This document shows positions 10,194-18,599 of a stretch of 38,947 nucleotides of DNA, piece by piece. Source of the DNA: Flavobacteriaceae bacterium (lineage in GTDB: Bacteria; Bacteroidota; Bacteroidia; Flavobacteriales; Flavobacteriaceae). Where the stretch lies: assembly GCA_028825365.1 (NCBI GenBank), contig JAPKAF010000008.1, forward strand, positions 1 through 38,947, read 5' to 3'. The notes beneath the pieces are model-generated. The model did not search any database. It was not told the origin of the DNA and saw only the letters and a program-made list of their open reading frames with translations. The translations under genes were made by a program, and so were the position numbers. Position 1 is the stretch's first letter, and each line of letters starts with the position of its first letter.

Positions 10194-10207
10194 TAATAAA
10201 TTTATAA

Positions 10208-10882
10208 ATGAAGTTTTATTTACCCTTACTAATAATTTTTTATAGTTTATTTTCTTTTTCTCAAGAAAATAATGAAGGAGACACCTTTATAATTATAAAG
10301 GGGGATTCAATAATGAAAAACTCAATTGAGTTAAATGAAATCACTTTACTTCCAAGAATTAAGTTCACCGATAGAGATAAGTTAAGACAATATTTAATAT
10401 TAAAAAGAAAGACTCTAAAGGTTTATCCTTATGCCAAGTTAGCGTCGGTAAGACTAGAAACTTTATACGAAAGAGTAAATGATATAAAAAGAAAAAGAAA
10501 TCGCAAGAAGTACATTAAAAGAACTCAAAAGTATGTTGAAGGAAAGTTTACAGATGAACTAAAGAAATTAACTCAAACTGAAGGTCAAATTTTAATAAAA
10601 CTAATAAACAGACACACTGGATTTACTGTATATGAGGTTATAAAAGATTTAAAAAATGGATTTAATGCTTTTTTGTTTAATACGACAGCAAAAATCTTTA
10701 ATATGTCTTTAAAAGAAACCTATTTACCAACTGAAGTAATCGAAGATTATTATATAGAAGATATACTACAAAAAGCTTTTCAGTCTGGATTATTAGAGCC
10801 ACTAGCTCCTAAAAATGATATTCCAGATTTATTTTATTTAAAAAAATTATGGTCTACTAAATCAAGTATGCCAAAACAATAG
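10208..10882 (+). CDS. DUF4294 domain-containing protein (secreted)
   Basis: Signal peptide plus LRQYLILKRKTLKVYPYAKLASVRLETLYERV and KLINRHTGFTVYEVIKDLKNGFNAFLFNTTAKIFNMSLKETYLP, recognised as DUF4294. Confidence 0.8.
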   Translation: MKFYLPLLIIFYSLFSFSQENNEGDTFIIIKGDSIMKNSIELNEITLLPRIKFTDRDKLRQYLILKRKTLKVYPYAKLASVRLETLYERVNDIKRKRNRKKYIKRTQKYVEGKFTDELKKLTQTEGQILIKLINRHTGFTVYEVIKDLKNGFNAFLFNTTAKIFNMSLKETYLPTEVIEDYYIEDILQKAFQSGLLEPLAPKNDIPDLFYLKKLWSTKSSMPKQ

Positions 10883-11552
10883 CTAGAGTAATAAGAGAAA
10901 TTTTAGCTAAATTAAATTTATGCCCTTCGCTACTTTCAAATAAAATTGTAGTAGACACATGTAATAATACTCCAACTACAAAGGAGTCAATGAGAGTTGA
11001 GTATTGTAATAGCTGAGTACTGTTATTTGAAATAAATGTTCCAAATGGGGTCATTGCGCTGAAAAATAATATAAAAAATAAAATTTTGTATTTATTGATT
11101 TCACTATTTAAAAGTGATGTGGTGATAATAAATGCAATTGGAATTTTATGAATAAATATGCCGTATAAAATATTTTGATCTAAGTGAATTGAAAAACCTT
11201 CAACAAATGCATGAAGAGATAAACTTATAAGCAAAACCCAAGGCAGTTTATTGTTGTTGATATGTATGTGGCCATGTTCAGCACCCTTGGAGAAAAATTC
11301 TAGTATAACTTGAAAAAGAATTCCAATCATAATCATTAAACCAATTAATCTTTCATCATAATTTATTTCAGTGATAGGGTTAAGCAGTTTAACAGTATAA
11401 ACGCTCGGCAGAAGATCAAAAACGGTAATTGATAAAAGAAATGCACCACTAAATGCTAGCGTGAGTTGAGAGTTTATTTGTATAGCTCTTTTAGATAAAA
11501 AGATAACGATTAGTGCTCCTACAATTACAGCTAAAAATGGGTATAAATACAT
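10857..11552 (-). CDS. ZIP family metal transporter
   Basis: Polytopic, HGHIHINNN loop, SLHAFVEGFSI and HKIPIAFIITTSL motifs. Confidence 0.85.
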   Translation of the reverse strand: MYLYPFLAVIVGALIVIFLSKRAIQINSQLTLAFSGAFLLSITVFDLLPSVYTVKLLNPITEINYDERLIGLMIMIGILFQVILEFFSKGAEHGHIHINNNKLPWVLLISLSLHAFVEGFSIHLDQNILYGIFIHKIPIAFIITTSLLNSEINKYKILFFILFFSAMTPFGTFISNNSTQLLQYSTLIDSFVVGVLLHVSTTILFESSEGHKFNLAKISLITLAIVLAYLI

Positions 11553-11558
11553 ATTTAA

Positions 11559-12290
11559 TTATTTAAAAATAAAAATTAATCGTTTAGATTTATTAATATC
11601 AAATTCATTTAATTTATAATCTCCAAATATATGAAGTATTTCGAGTTTAGACTGCTTAAACATATCTTTGAAATCACTTATAGTTAATGCCCTTACTTTT
11701 TCTTTAAAAGTATATTGCTTGAAATTATGTTTAAAATTTATTTCTTTAACTAAAAAACCATCACTAAAACACCTTTTTAAGTTGAATTTTATTCCTTCAA
11801 TTTCTTCAGTATTTTGGTGAATCAAATTATTTTTAACATTATTGATATTTAAAAAATCAATAACACCAATCCCGTTTTTATTTAAACTCAATTTTAAACT
11901 ACTCAAAGTTTTTAAATTATCATTAAAGTCTTCAAAGTATCCAAAACTTGTAAATAGGTTAACGATTAAATCAAATTTATTAGACATGGGGTTTCTCATA
12001 TCATGAATATCAAAATTTAAACTATCATTTTCATATTTTTTTGCCTTAAAGATATTTTCTTTTGATATATCAACTCCAGTGACATTATATCCCATTTTAT
12101 TAAAATTCACAGAGTGCCTTCCTTGACCGCATGCTAAGTCTAAAATTTTGGAATCAATTGGTAAATCAAGAAACTTCATTAATTCTGTTGAAAATATTTC
12201 AGCCTCTTTATAATCCCTGTTTTTGTATAGAATATGATAAAATGGTGTGTCAAACCAAGAGTCCTGTAAAGTATTATTGTTTTTAGGCAT
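11559..12290 (-). CDS. class I SAM-dependent methyltransferase
   Basis: ILDLACGQGRHSVNFNKMGYNVTGVDIS motif I/II. Confidence 0.9.
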   Translation of the reverse strand: MPKNNNTLQDSWFDTPFYHILYKNRDYKEAEIFSTELMKFLDLPIDSKILDLACGQGRHSVNFNKMGYNVTGVDISKENIFKAKKYENDSLNFDIHDMRNPMSNKFDLIVNLFTSFGYFEDFNDNLKTLSSLKLSLNKNGIGVIDFLNINNVKNNLIHQNTEEIEGIKFNLKRCFSDGFLVKEINFKHNFKQYTFKEKVRALTISDFKDMFKQSKLEILHIFGDYKLNEFDINKSKRLIFIFK

Positions 12291-12309
12291 AAAATATATT
12301 CAGTGATCG

Positions 12310-12330
12310 TCAAAAATAAAGTATTTTTGA
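12310..12330. promoter_or_regulatory. palindrome TCAAAAATA-aag-TATTTTTGA carrying two divergent TATTTTTG -7-like elements
   Basis: Perfect 9-bp inverted repeat with a 3-nt spacer in the intergenic region between divergent methyltransferase genes. Confidence 0.55.
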
Positions 12331-12348
12331 TACTGATATTTATATTTT

Positions 12349-13506
12349 ATGGAAAATAATTTTCAAATGGTTGCAAAAACCTTGTTTGGTTTTGAGGACC
12401 TTCTTGCAAATGAGCTTACTCAACTTGGTGCTCAGAAAGTAAAAAAAGGGGTAAGGAATGTCACTTTTTATGGTGACAAAGGGTTTATGTATAAGTGTAA
12501 TTTAGCACTAAGAACAGCTATTAAAATACTTAAACCAATTGCATCTTTTAAAGTAGTTAATGAAGCTGATTTATACGATAAGATTTATAATATAAAATGG
12601 GAAGATTACGTTGACTATAAAGGAACTATAGCAATTAACTCTACAGTTCATTCAACTGTTTTTACTCATTCTCAATATATTTCCTTAAAAGCAAAAGATG
12701 CTATTGTTGATAGATTTAGAGCTGTTAAAGGAGAACGCCCTTCAATAGATTTAAAATTTCCAGATTTAAAAATTAATATACATATAGATAAATTGTTTTG
12801 TAATGTTTCGCTTGATTCATCTGGTGAGTCTTTACATAAACGTGGTTATAAGACTGCGACTAATATCGCACCTATTAATGAAGTTTTGGCAGCTGGGCTT
12901 ATTATGCTAAGCGGCTGGGATGGTCAATCTGATTTACTAGACCCTATGTGTGGTAGTGGAACGATTTTAATTGAAGCAGCTATGATAGCTTGTAATATCC
13001 CGCCTAATCTAATGAGGAATGAATTTGCATTTGAAAAATGGATGGATTGGGATGTTGAACTTTTTGAGACAATTGAAACTTCATTATTAGCTAAAACAAG
13101 AGACTTTCATCATAATATTTATGGTATTGACAAAGCTCCAAGTGCAGTATCAAAGGCAACAGAGAATGTTAAAAATGCAAGTTTAGAATCTTTTATTTCT
13201 ATCAGACATGATGATTATTTTAAGACTTCAAAACCTAATAATGATTTCTTACATATAATTTTTAATCCTCCCTATGGTGAGCGTTTAGAAATAAATATGG
13301 AAGAACTGTATGGCAATATTGGAAATACTTTAAAAAGAAACTATGCAAATAGTACAGCATGGTTTATAACATCTAATATGGAAGCACTAAAATATGTAGG
13401 ATTAAGACCTTCTAGAAAAATAAAACTATTTAATGCTAAGTTAGAATCAACTTTTCTTAAATATGAAGTTTATGATGGAAGTAAAAAAGCAAAAAAAAAC
13501 TTATAG
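12349..13506 (+). CDS. THUMP domain-containing class I SAM-dependent RNA methyltransferase (RlmL/Trm14-like)
   Basis: N-terminal THUMP-like region, LHKRGYKTATNIAPINEVLAAGLIMLSGW, DPMCGSGTILIEAA, FNPPYGERL. Confidence 0.92.
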   Translation: MENNFQMVAKTLFGFEDLLANELTQLGAQKVKKGVRNVTFYGDKGFMYKCNLALRTAIKILKPIASFKVVNEADLYDKIYNIKWEDYVDYKGTIAINSTVHSTVFTHSQYISLKAKDAIVDRFRAVKGERPSIDLKFPDLKINIHIDKLFCNVSLDSSGESLHKRGYKTATNIAPINEVLAAGLIMLSGWDGQSDLLDPMCGSGTILIEAAMIACNIPPNLMRNEFAFEKWMDWDVELFETIETSLLAKTRDFHHNIYGIDKAPSAVSKATENVKNASLESFISIRHDDYFKTSKPNNDFLHIIFNPPYGERLEINMEELYGNIGNTLKRNYANSTAWFITSNMEALKYVGLRPSRKIKLFNAKLESTFLKYEVYDGSKKAKKNL

Positions 13507-13509
13507 CTA

Positions 13510-14187
13510 TTACTTTTTTATAATTGGAATTAGGTAAGATATTTTATATCCAAAACCAACTCCAAACGAACTGCCATCAAAAGTTTTATTAAAGCCAGGT
13601 ACATGTAAGTTTTGAATATTATTTTTTGAATCAGAATTAATCATTTTTTTTACTTCTAAATTAAACCCTAAAAATAAATTATTTAATATTTCAGCTTTTA
13701 TACCAATTATTAATTCTAACCATAAAGAGGAAAGATTTGTATTACTAATTGGAATATTTATAATGCTTTCCCCCCAAGTTTGACTGTTTGTGTCATATAT
13801 AGTATAGTTGTTAATAGTTTGATCAAACATACTGTAGCCTACTCTTATACCTGAAAAAATCATGTTTTGCATATCTAACCAATTAGTATGCATATTGTAG
13901 TCAACACCAGTTTTTATATAAGTTCCTTTAGATGTAAAGTTTAAATAGTTTTCATCAATAGTTTTTTCACTTAATCCAATTTCAGAAGCTATATAAATTT
14001 TGTTGCTTAATCTATAGTCAGCATTAATCTCAAATCCATCACTGTATAATTTAAATAAATCAAATCCAACTCTAAGTCCATATTTTTGTTCATACTTAAT
14101 AGAATCATTCTCTACATTACTTTCTTGAGAAAAAGTACAAATAGGTATTATGAAAATAAATAATATTTTAGTGAAATATTTCAACAT
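13510..14187 (-). CDS. DUF6048 family protein (outer-membrane beta-barrel-like)
   Basis: Signal peptide, KYGLRVGFDLFKLYSD start and beta-strand pattern; located next to DUF6452 and RlmD. Confidence 0.7.
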   Translation of the reverse strand: MLKYFTKILFIFIIPICTFSQESNVENDSIKYEQKYGLRVGFDLFKLYSDGFEINADYRLSNKIYIASEIGLSEKTIDENYLNFTSKGTYIKTGVDYNMHTNWLDMQNMIFSGIRVGYSMFDQTINNYTIYDTNSQTWGESIINIPISNTNLSSLWLELIIGIKAEILNNLFLGFNLEVKKMINSDSKNNIQNLHVPGFNKTFDGSSFGVGFGYKISYLIPIIKK

Positions 14188-14695
14188 GGGCTTGAGTTTC
14201 GTTATCTATTGTTGAGTTAACAAGTTCAGATCCATTTATCCAGGATTCAATAGGTGGCCCAAAGACAGCAGGGTCATAAGTTAAAATTGATAAATCGATA
14301 TAATTATTTATAAATCCACAAGCTCTCGAAACAAAAACTTCTACAGAGCTGTAATCTAGGTATATATGGTTTTCTTCCCCCTGAATTACTTCATCTATAA
14401 GAGAATAGTTTTTATAAAACTTAAATTCAGAAATATCAATATCATTTCTTAACGGAATACCGATAGAGTCTGTTGTTATACCATTAATTGATTCTATTAG
14501 TATCCATTGATTGTCTTTCACTGCATATACTGCTAAAGATTCCACAGCTTTGCTTTCTGTAGTATTATTAGCATCTTTAAAAGTAATTATTAATTGTGGG
14601 GTAGTGGCAGTAGATTCAGCACAAATATCATCTTTTTCACAGCTAGTAATAAAACTAAATATAAATATCAAATAAATATAATGATGAAACTTCAT
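14168..14695 (-). CDS. DUF6452 family lipoprotein
   Basis: Lipobox ITSCEKDDICAESTATTPQLIITF; adjacent to DUF6048 and RlmD. Confidence 0.7.
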   Translation of the reverse strand: MKFHHYIYLIFIFSFITSCEKDDICAESTATTPQLIITFKDANNTTESKAVESLAVYAVKDNQWILIESINGITTDSIGIPLRNDIDISEFKFYKNYSLIDEVIQGEENHIYLDYSSVEVFVSRACGFINNYIDLSILTYDPAVFGPPIESWINGSELVNSTIDNETQAHVEIFH

Positions 14696-14697
14696 AA

Positions 14698-16104
14698 TTA
14701 TTTTTTCTTTAAAAGTACAACATTTTCAACATGGTGTGTTTGTGGAAACATATCTACAGCTTGAGAATTAATTATTTTATAATCATCTTTAAGTAATTCA
14801 AGATCTCTAGCTTGAGTAGCGCTATTGCAACTAACATATATGATTTTAGATGGTGAAATATTTTTTATTTGTTCAATTACTTTTTTATGCATTCCATCTC
14901 TAGGAGGATCAGTGATAATTACATTTGGATGACCGTTTTCTTTAATAAAATCATTATTAAAAACCGTCTTCATATCCCCAACATAGAAATCAACATTTTT
15001 TATGTTGTTATTAGTAGCGTTTTCTTTTGCTGCTACTATTGCATCAGGAACTGCCTCAATACCTACAACTCTTTTAGCATTTTTAGCTACAAACAAAGCG
15101 ATTGTACCTGTACCAGTGTAGAGATCATAAACAATATCAGTACTATCTAAGTCACTTACATCTCTCACGATTTTATATAATTCATATGCCTGATCTGAAT
15201 TTGTCTGATAAAAAGATTTCGCATTGATTTTAAATTTAAGCCCCTCCATTTGTTCGGTAATGAAACTATCTCCATAATAGGTTTTCACCTCTTGGTCATA
15301 TATAGTGTCATTGGCTTTATTATTAATCACATACAATAAAGAATTAGTAGTTGGGAATTTTTTTATTATGTAGTTTAATAATAGTTTTCTATTATCCTTG
15401 TTATCCGAATAAAACTGAACTAAAATCATAACCTCTCCGGTACTAGTAGTTCTAATCATTAGAGTCCTAAGTTCTCCACTTTGATTAGAGTGATTAAAAA
15501 ACGGAATATTGTTTTCTACTGAAAACTCTTTAATTGAATTTCTAATTATATTAGTAAAGTCTTCTTGAAGCCAACATTTATTAATGTCTACTACTTTATT
15601 CCACATTCCAGGGATATGAAATCCAAGAGCATTTTTTTCTTCAATTATTTTTTTCGATTGAATTTCCTCAATACTTAACCATCTAGAGTCACTAAATGAA
15701 TACTCCATTTTATTTCTGTAGAAATAATCGTTTTTTGCGGCTTTAATTGGAGTTATCTTAGGAAGTTCTAAATTTCCGATTCTAACTAAGTTATTTTCTA
15801 CTTCATTTTCTTTGAACTTTAACTGTTCTTCGTAATTAATATGTTGCCATTTACAACCTCCGCAAACTCCAAAATGCTCACATTTTGGGGTTGTTCTTAT
15901 TTCAGAATATTTATGAAATTCAGTAATTTTACCTTGATAATATGATTTTCTTTGCTTAGTGGTAAGTATGTTTACTATATCACCAGGAGCTCCTCCATCA
16001 ATTATTATAGTTTTTCCGTCATCAGCAACTCCGATAGATTTACCTTTTGAACCTACGCGTTCAATAGTAATATTATTGAACTCTTTATTTTTTTTTCTTC
16101 TCAT
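14698..16104 (-). CDS. rlmD: 23S rRNA (uracil(1939)-C(5))-methyltransferase
   Basis: TRAM-like N-terminus, CEHFGVCGGCKWQH Fe-S cysteines, DLYTGTGTIALFVA, DPPRDGMH, IYVSCNSATQARDL. Confidence 0.92.
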   Translation of the reverse strand: MRRKKNKEFNNITIERVGSKGKSIGVADDGKTIIIDGGAPGDIVNILTTKQRKSYYQGKITEFHKYSEIRTTPKCEHFGVCGGCKWQHINYEEQLKFKENEVENNLVRIGNLELPKITPIKAAKNDYFYRNKMEYSFSDSRWLSIEEIQSKKIIEEKNALGFHIPGMWNKVVDINKCWLQEDFTNIIRNSIKEFSVENNIPFFNHSNQSGELRTLMIRTTSTGEVMILVQFYSDNKDNRKLLLNYIIKKFPTTNSLLYVINNKANDTIYDQEVKTYYGDSFITEQMEGLKFKINAKSFYQTNSDQAYELYKIVRDVSDLDSTDIVYDLYTGTGTIALFVAKNAKRVVGIEAVPDAIVAAKENATNNNIKNVDFYVGDMKTVFNNDFIKENGHPNVIITDPPRDGMHKKVIEQIKNISPSKIIYVSCNSATQARDLELLKDDYKIINSQAVDMFPQTHHVENVVLLKKK

Positions 16105-16161
16105 TAATAGAAATTGTTGACATTTAATTGCCTAAGGTTATAATTCTGTACTAAATATTTT

Positions 16162-16169
16162 TAAATTTG
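16162..16169 (+). promoter_or_regulatory. putative -7 element TAAATTTG upstream of rocD
   Basis: TAnnTTTG match 30 nt upstream of the ATG. Confidence 0.35.
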
Positions 16170-16198
16170 TGTAAAATTAACAAAACTAAACGATTTGT

Positions 16199-17431
16199 AT
16201 GCATCAAAGTTTGTCAGATAAAGCAATTGAAATAGAAAATGAGTTTGGAGCTCATAATTATCATCCTTTACCAGTGGTTTTAAACAAAGGTGAAGGTGTT
16301 TATGTTTGGGATGTAGAAGGAAAGAAATATTATGATTTTTTATCTGCATATTCAGCCGTTAATCAAGGTCATTGTCACCCGAAAATTATTAAAGCCTTAA
16401 TTGATCAATCTACAAAATTAACTCTAACCTCTAGAGCATTTCACAATGATGTACTTGGTGAATACGAGAAATTCATAACATCTTTTTTCGGATATGATAA
16501 AGTTCTTCCAATGAACACAGGAGTAGAGGGAGGAGAAACAGCAGTTAAATTAGCAAGAAAGTGGGGTTATGATGTAAAAAAAATTCCTAGTAACTCTGCA
16601 AAAATTATTTTTGTAGAAGGTAATTTCTGGGGTAGAACTTTAGGAGCTATATCATCTTCTACAGATCCATCAAGCACGAACGGGTTTGGTCCCTTTATGC
16701 CTGGATTTGAGTTGATTCCTTATAATGATATTGATGCTTTAAAAATAGCTTTATCGGATCCTAATGTTGCAGGTTTTATGGTAGAACCTATACAAGGAGA
16801 AGCTGGAGTTGTAGTTCCAGATGATGATTATCTTTTGACAGCTTTTAACTTATGTAAAGAGCATAATGTATTATTTATAGCAGATGAAGTTCAGACTGGT
16901 ATTGCAAGAACAGGAAAGATGCTATGTTGTGATCACCATGGTTTTAAGCCAGATGTACTTATTTTAGGTAAGGCTCTTTCTGGGGGTGTTTTTCCAGTTT
17001 CAGCTGTCTTAGCTTCTAATGAAGTTATGCTTACAATTAAACCAGGAGAGCATGGGTCTACCTATGGTGGAAATCCTCTAGGTTGTAAAGTTGCAATTGC
17101 TGCTTTAGAAGTTGTTAAAGAAGATGGGCTAGTTGAAAATGCAGAATCTTTAGGGAAACTCTTTAGATCTGAAATTAATGAATACATTAAAACTAGTGGT
17201 ATAGCTAGAATTGTTAGAGGGAAGGGATTATTAAATGCTATCGTTATAAATGATTCAGAAGAAAGCGAGACTGCTTTAAACATATGTAAGTCCATGTCTT
17301 CTAAGGGTCTTTTAGCAAAGCCAACACATGGGAATATTATTCGATTTGCACCACCTCTAATAATTACGAAAGATCAGCTTATGGATGCTTTATCTATTAT
17401 TAAGAAAACTTTAAAAGAATTTGAAATATAA
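16199..17431 (+). CDS. rocD: ornithine--oxo-acid transaminase
   Basis: [50 protein letters not shown]-binding region [31 protein letters not shown]. Confidence 0.95.
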   Translation: MHQSLSDKAIEIENEFGAHNYHPLPVVLNKGEGVYVWDVEGKKYYDFLSAYSAVNQGHCHPKIIKALIDQSTKLTLTSRAFHNDVLGEYEKFITSFFGYDKVLPMNTGVEGGETAVKLARKWGYDVKKIPSNSAKIIFVEGNFWGRTLGAISSSTDPSSTNGFGPFMPGFELIPYNDIDALKIALSDPNVAGFMVEPIQGEAGVVVPDDDYLLTAFNLCKEHNVLFIADEVQTGIARTGKMLCCDHHGFKPDVLILGKALSGGVFPVSAVLASNEVMLTIKPGEHGSTYGGNPLGCKVAIAALEVVKEDGLVENAESLGKLFRSEINEYIKTSGIARIVRGKGLLNAIVINDSEESETALNICKSMSSKGLLAKPTHGNIIRFAPPLIITKDQLMDALSIIKKTLKEFEI

Positions 17432-17448
17432 ACTTTAACTCATAATTA

Positions 17449-18597
17449 ATGAATTCTGTATACCTAGATAATGCTGCTACTACTCAAATAAGAGATGAAG
17501 TTATTGATAAAATGTTTCAAGTGTCTAAAAACCATTATGGTAACCCTTCATCTACTCATAGTTTTGGTAGAAGTTCTAGAACATTAATTGAATCTTCAAG
17601 AAAAAAAATAGCTGGTCATTTAAATGTTTCTCCATCTGAAATTATTTTCATGTCTGGTGGAACCGAAGCTGATAATTGTATTTTAAGAAGTGCAGTAAGA
17701 GACTTGGGTGTTAAGCATTTAATTTCTAGTAAAATTGAACACCATGCTGTAACACATACATTAGATCAATTAAAAGTAGATTACCCAATTGAAATCTCTT
17801 ATGTTAAATTAGATAACTTTGGAAATATAGACTATGCTGATTTAGAATTAATATTAAAATCCTCACAATCAAAGACTTTAGTTAGCTTAATGCATATAAA
17901 TAATGAAATAGGTAACATTTTAGACATGAGCTTAGTCTCTGATTTGTGTAAAAAATACAATTCTCTATTTCATAGTGACACCGTACAATCTGTAGGGCAC
18001 TATAAATTAGATTTATCTCTTCTAGATATAGATTTCATAGTTGCGAGTGCACATAAATTTCATGGACCTAAAGGAATCGGTTTTGCATATATAAAAAACA
18101 CTAATCCAATAAAACCTTTAATCTTTGGCGGTTCTCAAGAAAAGGGTTGTCGAGCTGGAACTGAAAGCGTACATAATATTGTAGGTATGTCAGAAGCACT
18201 TGATATCTCTATTAACAAAATGGAAAATGAGGTAGATCATATTAAAAAAATTAAATCTTATTTTATTGATCAGTTAAAGAATGTTATTAAAGGGGTAGAG
18301 TTTAATGGTTTAAGTTCCAACTTAAATGATTCTACTTACACTTTAGTCAATGTTAGGTTTCCCATTAGTAAAGAAAAGTCAGCGTTATTTTTGTTTCAAC
18401 TTGATATGAAAGGAATAGCTTGCTCAAAAGGTAGTGCTTGTCAGAGTGGGGCAGATGCAGGTTCTCACGTTTTAAATAATGTCCTTACAGTTGATCAAAA
18501 CAAATTTGTTTCACTAAGATTCTCATTTAGTATTTACAATACTATAGAAGAGATAGATTATGTTATTACTGAACTAAATGAATTAATAAAAGAATAA
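17449..18597 (+). CDS. cysteine desulfurase (IscS/NifS-like)
   Basis: VYLDNAATTQI, GNPSSTH, SAHKFHGPKGIGFAYIK, GTESVHNIVG, SKGSACQSG. Confidence 0.93.
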   Translation: MNSVYLDNAATTQIRDEVIDKMFQVSKNHYGNPSSTHSFGRSSRTLIESSRKKIAGHLNVSPSEIIFMSGGTEADNCILRSAVRDLGVKHLISSKIEHHAVTHTLDQLKVDYPIEISYVKLDNFGNIDYADLELILKSSQSKTLVSLMHINNEIGNILDMSLVSDLCKKYNSLFHSDTVQSVGHYKLDLSLLDIDFIVASAHKFHGPKGIGFAYIKNTNPIKPLIFGGSQEKGCRAGTESVHNIVGMSEALDISINKMENEVDHIKKIKSYFIDQLKNVIKGVEFNGLSSNLNDSTYTLVNVRFPISKEKSALFLFQLDMKGIACSKGSACQSGADAGSHVLNNVLTVDQNKFVSLRFSFSIYNTIEEIDYVITELNELIKE

Positions 18598-18599
18598 TT

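Noticed and set aside
14869-15150. 93-aa plus-strand ORF inside rlmD
   Set aside because: Antisense to rlmD; translation is compositionally odd (CFFCCYYCIRNC) with no family features
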